A stretch of DNA of 30,906 bases from UM-FILTER-42-14 sp964586055 (lineage in GTDB: Bacteria; Patescibacteriota; Microgenomatia; UBA1400; PJMF01): positions 1-30,906 of the forward strand of contig CAZPFX010000010.1 in the NCBI GenBank assembly GCA_964586055.1. The letters are read 5' to 3'. The notes beneath the pieces are model-generated. The model made no database searches, was not told the origin of the DNA, and was given only the letters and a program-made list of their open reading frames with translations. The position numbers and the translations under genes are program-made. Shown here in pieces: positions 20,780-29,113 of this stretch; position 1 is the first letter of the stretch, and each line of letters starts with the position of its first letter.

Positions 20780-22534
20780 ATGCTTTTTTCAGAATTTGCC
20801 GCTTATCTTTCTCGCCTTGAGTCGCTCTCAAGCCGGCTCGCAATGACGGAAGTTCTCGCAGAGCTTTACTCGAATCTCGCTCAGGAAGAGCTAAAAGAAG
20901 CCAGCTATCTACTTCAGGGCTCACTGGTTCCTCCGTATCATTCACTCGAATTTCAAATTTCCAATAAGCTGGTTATTCGCGCTTTGGCGCAGCTCCAAGC
21001 AAAGCAGGAAAGTGCTGCGACTAATTTATTTGGCGAATCAGATTCTTCTGGATCAGAGTCAGAAGTCAGTGAACTTTTTACTAAAACAGGTGATATCGGT
21101 ATCGTGGCAGAGAAAATTTCAGAAAAGGTTAAGATCGATAAAAAGTTGACCTTACTTCAGGTTTTTAGTCGACTTCGTCAAATTGCGGAAGCTTCGGGAG
21201 ATGGTTCGCAAGGGCAGAAGATAAATAATTTGGCAACTTTATTCGCGGATCTAGAGCCAATCTCAAATAGATACATTGCTCGTATTGTGATCGGTAAAAT
21301 GAGACTGGGATTTAGTACCATGACTTTGCTCGATGCTTTATCATGGGCAAAAAATAGCTCTAAAGAAGACAGTAAAGTTCTCGAGAATGCCTATCAGAAA
21401 AAAGCTGATGTTGGCGCCCTGGCCCAAGTCTACCTTGCCGCCAAAACTAAAGAGGAGCGAGAAAAAGCTTTAGAAAACTACTCTGTGAGTTTCTCGATTC
21501 CAGTCATCCCACAGCTTTGTCAGCGTCTTCACACAGCTGAGGAAATCATCGAAAAGTTGGGTGAAGTTTTTGCAGAGCCAAAGTATGACGGCCTGCGTAT
21601 TCAGCTTCACATCAATACCAAGACAAAAGAGGTTCATGCCTATACCAGAAGCTTAGAAGACGCGACTCACATGTTTCCTGAACTATCAAAATTGCCAGAA
21701 GCTGTTTCGGCCGAGTCAGTAATTCTTGATGCCGAGGCGATTGGCTACAATCCCGACACTGGGGAGCTTCTACCATTTCAAGACACTATCACTCGCAAAA
21801 GAAAGCACGACATTGCCTCTAAGGCAGACTCTGTGCCGATCAGGTTTTATGTTTATGACGTCATGTTGATCGATGGTGAGTCGCTAATTAATCAACCACT
21901 AGAAGAGCGAAAAAGAAGGCTGTTATCGCTCTTTTCGGATTCAAAAACCCTCACTCATTCTCCGGTGCTTAGAACCAAGGACGCGGCTGAATTAAAAAAG
22001 TTCCATGAAGATCAACTAAGCCTAGGGTTAGAGGGAGCAGTTGTTAAGCAAGTCGCTTCCCCTTATCAAAGTGGCAGAAAAGGTTGGTATTGGGTGAAGA
22101 TAAAAGAGGCAGCTGGCACTCGTGGCAAACTTGCCGACACTTTAGACTGCATTGTTTTGGGCTATTATCCTGGCAAAGGCAAGAGAACGCAGTTTGGCGT
22201 TGGCGCTTTTCTTGTTGGAGTCTTAGATGGAGAAAAGGTTAGGACTATCGCCAAGATTGGCACCGGCCTTTCCGACGACCAGTTTAGAGAACTTAAGAAA
22301 CGCTGCGATGAACTACAAACTCCAGTTAAGCCAGAAGCTTACGACGTGCCAAAAGATTTATTTCCTGGCTTTTGGTGTCTCCCGGGCCTTGTCACCGAGA
22401 TCGCCGCGGATGAACTCACGCGCTCTCCCATGCACACGGCTGGACTAGCCCTGCGCTTCCCGCGCTTGGTAAAATTTAGAGATGATAAGAAATGGACTGA
22501 TGCAACGAGCGTGGGGGAGTTAGGAGATTTTTAA
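20780..22534 (+). CDS. lig: ATP-dependent DNA ligase, archaeal/LigB type
   Basis: Seals nicks through an enzyme-AMP intermediate. 584 residues, the size of archaeal DNA ligase I. An alpha-helical DNA-binding domain (about 1-210) is followed by the nucleotidyltransferase core: motif I EPKYDGLRIQ with catalytic Lys268, motif III SVILDAEAIGYN near 313, IIIa RFYVYDVMLIDG near 355, IV GLEGAVVKQ near 417, V WYWVKIKEA near 436. An OB fold follows (DCIVLGYYPGKGKRTQFGVGAFLVG) to the end. Bacteria normally rely on the NAD-dependent LigA; an ATP-type enzyme of this length points to archaeal-like gene content, seen in some CPR lineages. It directly follows the Fic gene. Whether LigA is also present cannot be told from this window. 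Confidence 0.93.
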   Translation: MLFSEFAAYLSRLESLSSRLAMTEVLAELYSNLAQEELKEASYLLQGSLVPPYHSLEFQISNKLVIRALAQLQAKQESAATNLFGESDSSGSESEVSELFTKTGDIGIVAEKISEKVKIDKKLTLLQVFSRLRQIAEASGDGSQGQKINNLATLFADLEPISNRYIARIVIGKMRLGFSTMTLLDALSWAKNSSKEDSKVLENAYQKKADVGALAQVYLAAKTKEEREKALENYSVSFSIPVIPQLCQRLHTAEEIIEKLGEVFAEPKYDGLRIQLHINTKTKEVHAYTRSLEDATHMFPELSKLPEAVSAESVILDAEAIGYNPDTGELLPFQDTITRKRKHDIASKADSVPIRFYVYDVMLIDGESLINQPLEERKRRLLSLFSDSKTLTHSPVLRTKDAAELKKFHEDQLSLGLEGAVVKQVASPYQSGRKGWYWVKIKEAAGTRGKLADTLDCIVLGYYPGKGKRTQFGVGAFLVGVLDGEKVRTIAKIGTGLSDDQFRELKKRCDELQTPVKPEAYDVPKDLFPGFWCLPGLVTEIAADELTRSPMHTAGLALRFPRLVKFRDDKKWTDATSVGELGDF

Positions 22535-22558
22535 CAATAATAATGTTTTCCAGAGTTT

Positions 22559-24127
22559 TTAAACTGTCTTTCCAAGTAATGATTGAGTAATTTTGTATCG
22601 TGTTGGCTCTCCATTTTCTGGAGGAATGCTTATCACAAAATAAAAACCCTTATCGCTGCCAGCTTCTTTCCACTCTCGGTATGCTCTATCCATGGATTCT
22701 TTGGCTGCCTTATCAGTTTCTCTCTCTGTATCAATTGGGTGTTTTTGATTTATAAACCACGGCACCCCATCTAAATTTGCTTCATTTAAAATTTTCTCTA
22801 ATCTGCTTCCAGCAATCACAGCCAATGTGCCATCGCTTTGAATAGAAACCATTCCTAACTCAATAAGACGATTTACAGCATTTTTTCTCACATGAGTGAA
22901 TTCATGATTTGCAATGAAGCCCAAGTCTCTAAAGTCAACAACATATGAATCTCCAGTAGAAGAAGTTTGTTCATAGTCTTTTCTAGAAGCTGGTGAGGGT
23001 AGGGTTACAGCACGATTTTCAAATAGCGAAGCAGCCTTTGAACCATGAGCGTTAAAGCGTATCTCCTTTTGAAGAATTAAAGGATTGCCACTTGGTTCAA
23101 AAACAATTGTGTACATATCAAATTCTGGCGGGGGAAAGCCAATAGCAAGATGAGTTTGTTGCCACGTAATACCGCTTGAGAACGAAGTGATGCCGCGGAC
23201 GACATCAAGTCCTGATCTAATTGCTTCATCAGCGTAGTGAAAAATCAAATTAGAGTCCGGTAAACTACGAACCAAATCTAGTTCAAAATACAGCTCTGCA
23301 AGTAATTTCTTTGAGACACCATTTGCAGCTTCTTGTACAATTTTTTCTTTGATGCTTTTTTTAATAATGTTCTTTAGCGAAGTAATATTTCGACTCGTTC
23401 GTTCTCTACTATATTGCCATAGAACTGCATCTGAATATTCTATTCCTCTATTTATTTGATCAGGACGTAGCTCCGCATATGTATTTTCTGCTGCATCGAG
23501 CGCGGCTCTTTGTTCTTCATCGAGAAAGGCATCATCGATGTAGGGACCATTTTCAGTAAAAGTTTCAAGTACAATCTCGTCAGTAATTTTTGATAAAAGT
23601 AAAATTGGATAAAGTGGTCCATCTGGCTGAAAGGCGCTTTCTCGTATAAATAATTGCGGAGCTGATTCATCTGGATTATGGATAATTACTCCTTTTTGTA
23701 GCAATGATTCTGGAGAGCAGATATCTTCTGGAGGCGTGATACTAGCTACTTCTTCGCTTGGGTTATTTGCTGGAATTGCGTCGGAAACAGGCCGATAACT
23801 TTCCGGATCAACGAGCATTTGTTCAGTAGGAGAATACTCTTGCTGTCTCATTGCTCTTTTTCTTGCATCTACAAAATCTTGTATTTGTTCTGGGCTAAAT
23901 TGTTTTAGCTGACCGCTGTCTCCAAATCTGTATGAAACAGGAACTCCATTGTTATCTGTAACAAGTAAAAGATTTCCAGATTTAACAATCTTGGTTTCGG
24001 TATTTTTTTCAGTAGCTGCAAACAATCTCTTCCACCACGCTGGTGGTGGCGGAAATACAGCTAGAGCTCCAGCAGGAACAAGGACATTTTTAAGAAACCG
24101 TCGTCTACTTAGCATCTTTTCGTTCAT
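22559..24127 (-). CDS. Tat-exported protein with HExxH metalloprotease-like motif, unknown family
   Basis: A 522-residue protein with a near-perfect Tat signal: SRRRFLKN (7-14), then a hydrophobic stretch rich in Ala/Val/Pro (VPAGALAVFPPPPAW). The mature part is hydrophilic and mainly helical in the middle. NHEFTHVRKN contains HExxH with His408, Glu409 and His412 as in zincin metalloproteases; a third ligand is not obvious, although acidic residues follow. No family was recognised. Charged repeats or coiled coils are not evident. A TATGCT box six bases before the ATG implies a leaderless mRNA. It is convergent with the DNA ligase and upstream of nothing obviously related. It could be an exported peptidase or a hydrolase-fold lacking activity. 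Confidence 0.7.
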   Translation of the reverse strand: MNEKMLSRRRFLKNVLVPAGALAVFPPPPAWWKRLFAATEKNTETKIVKSGNLLLVTDNNGVPVSYRFGDSGQLKQFSPEQIQDFVDARKRAMRQQEYSPTEQMLVDPESYRPVSDAIPANNPSEEVASITPPEDICSPESLLQKGVIIHNPDESAPQLFIRESAFQPDGPLYPILLLSKITDEIVLETFTENGPYIDDAFLDEEQRAALDAAENTYAELRPDQINRGIEYSDAVLWQYSRERTSRNITSLKNIIKKSIKEKIVQEAANGVSKKLLAELYFELDLVRSLPDSNLIFHYADEAIRSGLDVVRGITSFSSGITWQQTHLAIGFPPPEFDMYTIVFEPSGNPLILQKEIRFNAHGSKAASLFENRAVTLPSPASRKDYEQTSSTGDSYVVDFRDLGFIANHEFTHVRKNAVNRLIELGMVSIQSDGTLAVIAGSRLEKILNEANLDGVPWFINQKHPIDTERETDKAAKESMDRAYREWKEAGSDKGFYFVISIPPENGEPTRYKITQSLLGKTV

Positions 24128-24133
24128 GCTCTA

Positions 24134-24139
24134 AGCATA
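24134..24139 (-). promoter_or_regulatory. -10 box (TATGCT), leaderless type
   Basis: TATGCT on the minus strand lies six bases before the ATG at 24127, in a 33-base gap after the alpha/beta hydrolase gene. No SD is present. Confidence 0.4.
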
Positions 24140-24160
24140 TCAGTTTTAGTTGATAGCAAA

Positions 24161-24982
24161 TCAGAGAACCGAAAACGCAGCAATATTTTCAGCTAATTCA
24201 TCAATAGCATTTAGTGGAGCAACATGATTCGAATTAATGGCAACTACCCGAGCGCTGTGTAGTTCCCTGAAAGTTTTTTCTTGGTATCTTTTTGGTAAAA
24301 TACGGTCATATTTTCCATATAAAATCAATGTTTTTTCGTTATCAATTAGCTCTAGCTTAGTATTTTTATAACTGATGCAACCGAGCCAAATCGCAAGAAA
24401 AACCCTAGGCGTTAGTCGAAACACTTCGGTTAAAATTCTAGGCAAGTAGAAATCTCCTGTGTTTTTAAAACGAATAAATAATTGACTACTTACTTCTTTT
24501 CCCGGTTTTTTGTTTTTTGTGAGCCAGCGGATGAGTGTATAAAAACTACTTGGCTCTGCAATAAAACTAAGTGGAGTTTTTACAGAGGAGCAAATTAGAA
24601 TTCTTTTTGAATTTTGGAATTTTGGAAATAAGTTAACCGCTTCTTGCACAACAGTTCCACCAAGACTGTGTCCAACAAGAGTGAGAGGCAGATCCGGGTT
24701 AATTTTAGATGAAACTGAAGATAGGTCGATACTCATTACTTTGAGCAAATCAATCCCATCTTTTGGAAGGTTGCACGCAGATGCTCCGTGACATCTCAGG
24801 TCAAAACCTACACATAAGGTGTCTGGCAATTCTTTTAAAATTTTTTTTATTACTTCATCCCACGCTCTCGCTCCAGAGCCAATGCCACCAACGAAAATGA
24901 TTGCACGGGTGGCTTTTGTGTTCGTAGAGAATTTGACAGCGCTTATTCCACCATGAGTGATGAATCTTTTTATTTGCATCAT
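24161..24982 (-). CDS. Alpha/beta-fold hydrolase
   Basis: A 273-residue cytoplasmic enzyme. The nucleophile elbow LVGHSLGGT places Ser106. A second-half LILYGKYDRILP supplies the likely acid Asp, and NSNHVAPL near the end supplies the His, so the Ser-Asp-His triad is complete. The N-terminal FVGGIGSGARAWDEV corresponds to the oxyanion-hole region. The cap (about 130-200) is basic and hydrophobic. Substrate cannot be told; esterase, lipase or C-C hydrolase activities are all possible. The start is one of two consecutive ATGs. It lies 18 bases after the GT2 glycosyltransferase gene and is likely co-transcribed. Confidence 0.83.
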   Translation of the reverse strand: MMQIKRFITHGGISAVKFSTNTKATRAIIFVGGIGSGARAWDEVIKKILKELPDTLCVGFDLRCHGASACNLPKDGIDLLKVMSIDLSSVSSKINPDLPLTLVGHSLGGTVVQEAVNLFPKFQNSKRILICSSVKTPLSFIAEPSSFYTLIRWLTKNKKPGKEVSSQLFIRFKNTGDFYLPRILTEVFRLTPRVFLAIWLGCISYKNTKLELIDNEKTLILYGKYDRILPKRYQEKTFRELHSARVVAINSNHVAPLNAIDELAENIAAFSVL

Positions 24983-25000
24983 GCTAGAGATAACAAAATT

Positions 25001-25867
25001 TTAATCTTCTGTGTCAAAAAATCTTTTAACAAGCTTGGTAACGTCCAAGCGCTGTTGTGTTGTCGCAGTTTTGATGAATGTAGACATATTTCTCAGAATA
25101 GATCGCTCCTGTTCTGGAAATTGATCGTAGTAAGATCCGCCCTCCATTGGATAGCTTTCGGCTTTATAAATATCTTTTCCTCTGAGAAATTGGAGTTGAA
25201 GTGGAGCAATTGTTCTCATCGTTTTGAGAGTCCCAGTGGTCTTCATTCTCCTTAATGAATAGAAATACCAAGGATCTCTAAAAATTGAAAAAGTATAACC
25301 AGCTTTACAGGCGTCTTGTACGAATTTTCCATCTTCGATAAATTTTATTTTTTGGTCAAAGGTCACTGAATCAAACAAGCTTTTTTTGCATCCGATCAAA
25401 GCTCCTACTGCCGAATCTTTTCCGATTTTAGAGAACACTTCCATGCCGACATTAATTAGTTGTTCGATAGTTTTATCAAGCCTATCTTTTGAATCAACCT
25501 TTACCCAAAGAGTAAAAATATCAGTCTCCGGATTTTTTGCCAACTGATATCTAATCCCATCCAAAAATGAAACTGGCAGTCGATTATCAGCATCCATGAA
25601 AATGATCCAGTCAGCTTTCGCCATTTTGCCACCGACATTTCGCTGATGAGCTACATTTCGTTTTTTGACCACTCGAATTCTGAGATTTAAAACATCGGAA
25701 AACTTTTTGGCTTTATGAACTGTTTTGTCGTCGGAACTTCCGTCCACCACAATGACCTCAAAGTCTTTCGCCGACTGTTTTGCTAAATCATCTAAAAGGT
25801 GGGGCAAGTACTTTGCTTCGTTAAGTGCGGGGATAACGATGGAGAAGGTAGGTTTTGTTTTTGGCAT
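25001..25867 (-). CDS. Family 2 glycosyltransferase
   Basis: A 288-residue GT-A fold enzyme. TFSIVIPALNEAKYLPHLL (7-25) and EVIVVDGSSDDKTV (37-50) are the nucleotide-sugar binding start, RNVGGKMAKADWIIFMDAD near 77-95 ends in the metal-binding DAD, and ED near 180 fits the catalytic base region. There is no clear transmembrane helix, so it probably works at the inner face of the membrane on a lipid or polysaccharide acceptor. The C-terminal region (about 225-288) is basic. TATAAT at 25882-25887 lies 14 bases before the ATG. It is divergent from pth. Confidence 0.87.
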   Translation of the reverse strand: MPKTKPTFSIVIPALNEAKYLPHLLDDLAKQSAKDFEVIVVDGSSDDKTVHKAKKFSDVLNLRIRVVKKRNVAHQRNVGGKMAKADWIIFMDADNRLPVSFLDGIRYQLAKNPETDIFTLWVKVDSKDRLDKTIEQLINVGMEVFSKIGKDSAVGALIGCKKSLFDSVTFDQKIKFIEDGKFVQDACKAGYTFSIFRDPWYFYSLRRMKTTGTLKTMRTIAPLQLQFLRGKDIYKAESYPMEGGSYYDQFPEQERSILRNMSTFIKTATTQQRLDVTKLVKRFFDTED

Positions 25868-25881
25868 ATGTAACAGGTTGT

Positions 25882-25887
25882 ATTATA
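25882..25887 (-). promoter_or_regulatory. -10 box (TATAAT) for the GT2 / hydrolase operon
   Basis: A perfect TATAAT on the minus strand lies 14 bases before the ATG at 25867, in the 42-base divergent gap with pth. Confidence 0.5.
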
Positions 25888-25897
25888 GCCTGACTGA

Positions 25898-25903
25898 TAC
25901 AAT
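25898..25903 (+). promoter_or_regulatory. Extended -10 (TGATACAAT) for pth, leaderless type
   Basis: TGA followed by TACAAT forms an extended -10, only six bases before the ATG at 25910, so the transcript should start at or beside the start codon. Confidence 0.5.
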
Positions 25904-25909
25904 GACGGT

Positions 25910-26455
25910 ATGCAACTAATAATAGGCCTTGGCAATCCGGGGAAAGAATACGAAGAGACTAGACATAATATAGGTTTCGCAGCTGTTGATAATATAGCTT
26001 CTAAAGCGAATAAAAAGTTTGTTTTATCAAAAAAACTTCATTCACAACTTTGTCGCATAAATTCTGAAGTTTTTTTAGTAAAGCCCGAAACATTTATGAA
26101 CGCTTCGGGTCGGGCTGTCCAAGCTGTGGCTGCTTACTATGGGGTGACTAATTTTGAAAATATTTATGTGGCTCACGACGATCTCGATCTTGTTATCGGG
26201 ACAAAAAAAATCCAGTTGGGTACTGGCCCAAAGATCCACAATGGCCTAAGTTCGATTTATGAAAATTTAGGAACAAAAGATTTTTGGCATGTCCGTCTTG
26301 GTATTGATGGTCGCGCTGGTGATCGATTGATTCCGAGCAAGAATTATGTGCTGCAACCATTCGCCGCAGCTGAGCGACCGCTGATAGATAAAACAATTTC
26401 CGAAGTCACTAAAGAACTTGTAGCTCGCACGATGCCGGCGGGTTTGTTACCATAG
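25910..26455 (+). CDS. pth: Peptidyl-tRNA hydrolase
   Basis: Frees stalled peptidyl-tRNA by hydrolysing the ester bond. 181 residues. Seen: IIGLGNPGKEYEETRHNIGF with Asn8 and catalytic His20 region, VKPETFMNASG near 56-66 with the conserved Asn, YVAHDDLDL near 86 with the catalytic Asp, and IHNGLSSI near 106. The usual Gly-Gly-His before NGL is replaced by Pro-Lys-Ile-His, a mild variation. It heads a plus-strand operon with an MFS transporter, an unknown small protein and a GH3 enzyme (gap of 5 bases, then overlaps). Confidence 0.93.
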   Translation: MQLIIGLGNPGKEYEETRHNIGFAAVDNIASKANKKFVLSKKLHSQLCRINSEVFLVKPETFMNASGRAVQAVAAYYGVTNFENIYVAHDDLDLVIGTKKIQLGTGPKIHNGLSSIYENLGTKDFWHVRLGIDGRAGDRLIPSKNYVLQPFAAAERPLIDKTISEVTKELVARTMPAGLLP

Positions 26456-26460
26456 AGTTC

Positions 26461-27693
26461 ATGCCAAGATACAGATCTTATCATCTCCACCTTCCACACC
26501 TTCAAGTTGATCACGATAAAGATCTAATGGTGCTTTATTTCATGAGAATCGCTCGCGATATCGTGAATCAAACCACGTTTTTCTTCATGCCAATCTTTCT
26601 GTATAAGACTGGCCAACAGCTTCTTGATGGAGTTAGCTTTGTCTCGACTCCGCTTGAGGCTGGATTTTTGGCTATCGCCGGTTACTATCTGATTGCGAGA
26701 TTTGTGATGATGGTGACGGGGATTTCTCTTGGTAGATGGTCGCGTAGCGTTGGGTTACAAAGGGCATTCTTTTTTTCCGATTTGTTTAGGAGCTTGCTTT
26801 TTGCCATCTTCTTTTTTGTATCTTTCCAACCTTGGCTTCTTCTTGCCGCAGCAGTCGTTGATGGTCTACAAGCAAATCTTTTTTGGAATAACTATTACAC
26901 CGTTCTCAGTCGACATGCTCATAAACATAATGTTGGTAAAGATTTGGGGCTACTTCAGACTACTTTGCAAATTGTCTCCGCATTAGCTCCAGCCTTGGGA
27001 GGACTCTTGGCGGCGGTTTTTGGATTTAGTACCTTGTTCCTTTTTGCCCTGGCCGCTTCGATCTTCAGCATCATTATTGTTTTCAAGCTTTCAGTTAAGG
27101 TCATTCATGATCAGGTCAGTTACAAGGAATTTTTCAAATGGCTAAAAGAGCCCAGATTCGAGCGCCTAGCTCTTTCTTTTGTTGGTCAGTATATAAATGA
27201 TGCCACTCTCTTTTTGTGGCCACTTTATGTGTTCTTGGTTTTGGGCGCAGTTGATAAAGTTGGGTACTTGTACACAGCCTCTCTGCTGATGGCTTTGGTT
27301 TTTTCTTTTCTTATCGGCGTTTATGTTGATAAGCACAAGAGCAAAAAGCCATTTATGGCTTCTGGAGGAATGCTTTCGCTTCTTTGGTTGGCGCGAACGC
27401 AAGTGGCGACGATTTGGGGAATTGCCGCTGTAGATATGATGGAAAAACTAACTAGCAGTTTCCATTGGTTATTTTTCGAGTCAACAGTGCTGAGAAGAAG
27501 TAAGGGCAGTCAGGTATTTTCATATTTTGTTTATCGTGAGGTAATTCGCTCAGCCACAGCTGTATTTTTCTGGCTAATTGTCTTCACCTTATTTTTAGTT
27601 ACCTCAAGCTGGACAGCCTTGTTCTTGCTAGCTGCCATGTCAGTTTTATTTAGTTTGTTGATTACAGACAAGGCGCATATTGGCAAAATATGA
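26461..27693 (+). CDS. Major facilitator superfamily-like transporter
   Basis: A 410-residue polytopic membrane protein with 10-12 predicted transmembrane segments. The two-half MFS plan is visible: loops rich in Arg/Lys (ISLGRWSRSVGLQRAF near 82-97; VYVDKHKSKKPFMASGG near 283) fall where the short cytoplasmic signature loops between helices 2-3 and 8-9 belong. A cytoplasmic middle loop (VKVIHDQVSYKEFFKWLKEPR) divides the halves. The first 30 residues are His-rich (HLHLPHLQVDHDKD), perhaps a metal-binding tail. Substrate unknown. It overlaps the following gene by four bases (ATGA). Confidence 0.77.
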   Translation: MPRYRSYHLHLPHLQVDHDKDLMVLYFMRIARDIVNQTTFFFMPIFLYKTGQQLLDGVSFVSTPLEAGFLAIAGYYLIARFVMMVTGISLGRWSRSVGLQRAFFFSDLFRSLLFAIFFFVSFQPWLLLAAAVVDGLQANLFWNNYYTVLSRHAHKHNVGKDLGLLQTTLQIVSALAPALGGLLAAVFGFSTLFLFALAASIFSIIIVFKLSVKVIHDQVSYKEFFKWLKEPRFERLALSFVGQYINDATLFLWPLYVFLVLGAVDKVGYLYTASLLMALVFSFLIGVYVDKHKSKKPFMASGGMLSLLWLARTQVATIWGIAAVDMMEKLTSSFHWLFFESTVLRRSKGSQVFSYFVYREVIRSATAVFFWLIVFTLFLVTSSWTALFLLAAMSVLFSLLITDKAHIGKI

Positions 27694-27992
27694 CCGATAC
27701 ACCAACGAAGAAAAAGCCCGCATTTACAGCCATTTCTTCCGTGCTTGCTCGTTATGGACTTGAAGACAAAGGTGGACATATCACCAAAGAGTTTCAGGAT
27801 TACGGCTACAGATTAGCAGTTGCTCTCGATGATCTTGCTCACAAAAGTTTATATATTAAAATGGCGAAGCAGTATGATCGCGTTTTGTTAGACCAAGCGC
27901 TTTCGTTCGTATCAGATGCAAATAATGCTAAGAGCAAGGGTCGCTTGTTTATGTGGAAAGTGAAACAGCTTCGCGATGCTAAGAAAAAATAA
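27690..27992 (+). CDS. Small conserved-looking helical protein, function unknown
   Basis: A 100-residue, basic, mostly helical, soluble protein. Features: Lys-rich N-terminus (TDTPTKKKPAFTAISSVL), an aromatic middle (EFQDYGYRLAVALDDLAHKSLYIKMAK) and a basic C-terminus ending KKK. No motif I recognise; basic helices could mean nucleic-acid binding. It is translationally coupled to the MFS gene and overlaps the GH3 gene by 17 bases, so it is clearly expressed with them, and the good reading frame inside a tight operon supports it being real. Confidence 0.7.
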   Translation: MTDTPTKKKPAFTAISSVLARYGLEDKGGHITKEFQDYGYRLAVALDDLAHKSLYIKMAKQYDRVLLDQALSFVSDANNAKSKGRLFMWKVKQLRDAKKK

Positions 27993-29079
27993 TTCACCTT
28001 ACTTAAGAACTTGGATTTTTATTTTCTTGTTAGCTTTGACCGCCGCTATTGTTGGGTTCGCGACAAGATATTATCGAGAAAAATACCCAATTTCTTCTGC
28101 CTTAGTTGAACCAATAATTCAAAAAAGTGAAGAGGTTGAATCAGGACTTGCCTCGCCATCTGCAGAATTGCCGTTGGCCCAAAAAATGGCGGTACCTCTT
28201 TTAATTGACTCCGACCATGATCTTGCCGCAGACCTTGCTTGGATGGCAGAGAGAAAGTTTGGCGCAATTACAATCTTTGGCTTAAGTGTCTCAAAGAAAC
28301 AAATGAATTCAGTGAATGAACAGTTGGCTTTATATCCGGATTGGAATCCATTGTTGATTGTGGATCACGAAGGAGGCACAGTTCAGCGCTTGAGCGGGGA
28401 GGGTTTTACAAAACTGCCAAGCTGGCAGGAAATTTGCTCTTTGCCAGAGGAAGAACAAGTGAGTCTGCTCGATGCTTCTTTTTCTGAGTTGAAAGAAGTC
28501 GGGATCAAAATAGTTCTTGCTCCAGTAGTTGATCTTGGACCAAGTCCAGTTTTAAAAAGTCGTGTCTGTTCATCTGATCCAAAGATAGTTGTAGCGGCCG
28601 CCAAACGCTTCATTGCCCAGGCGAAAAAATACAACATCCAACCAGTTCTAAAACATTATCCAGGCCTTGGGACTGCAAAATTTGATTCTCACAAGTCTAT
28701 TGAAGTCATTCAGCCGACAGAAGCTGATCTTCAGGTTTTTTCAGATTTACTTGATCTCTATCCAGATCTATCGGTGATGATTGCTCATGTTGGTATAGAT
28801 AATCAACGATCAGATTTGCCTTGCTCCCTGAGCTCATCTTGCATTGGTTCAATAAAGAAACTTTATCCAGATGCATACATCATCAGCGATGCTTTAGAAA
28901 TGAAGGGTGCCTTAGAATTGCCAGACGGATCAGAGCGGAGCCTGAGTGAGGCGACAGAAGCGGCGATGGATGCTGGTACAGATCTACTCTTGTATGGCAG
29001 CCCAGTTTCTTACGATGACATCGACACAGTGCTCAACGAACTCAATGGCCATAATTATCAGAAACCAATTGAATTCTGA
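27976..29079 (+). CDS. Membrane-anchored GH3 family enzyme, NagZ-like
   Basis: A 367-residue protein with an N-terminal transmembrane anchor (about 12-32), so the enzyme lies outside the membrane. The GH3 barrel covers about 65-360: IVDHEGGTVQRLSG near 133, KHYPGLGTAKFDSHKS near 220 with the general acid/base His of the DSH motif, and YIISDALEMKGA near 300 with nucleophile Asp. These are the NagZ marks (beta-N-acetylglucosaminidase acting on peptidoglycan fragments), but the usual PGHG is PGLG here. The second GH3 domain is absent, as in NagZ. With the SpoIID-like enzyme it suggests peptidoglycan cleavage, of its own or a neighbour's wall. Confidence 0.83.
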   Translation: MLRKNNSPYLRTWIFIFLLALTAAIVGFATRYYREKYPISSALVEPIIQKSEEVESGLASPSAELPLAQKMAVPLLIDSDHDLAADLAWMAERKFGAITIFGLSVSKKQMNSVNEQLALYPDWNPLLIVDHEGGTVQRLSGEGFTKLPSWQEICSLPEEEQVSLLDASFSELKEVGIKIVLAPVVDLGPSPVLKSRVCSSDPKIVVAAAKRFIAQAKKYNIQPVLKHYPGLGTAKFDSHKSIEVIQPTEADLQVFSDLLDLYPDLSVMIAHVGIDNQRSDLPCSLSSSCIGSIKKLYPDAYIISDALEMKGALELPDGSERSLSEATEAAMDAGTDLLLYGSPVSYDDIDTVLNELNGHNYQKPIEF

Positions 29080-29113
29080 CTAAATTCTTTAAAAATGCTA
29101 AGGTACTAACAGT

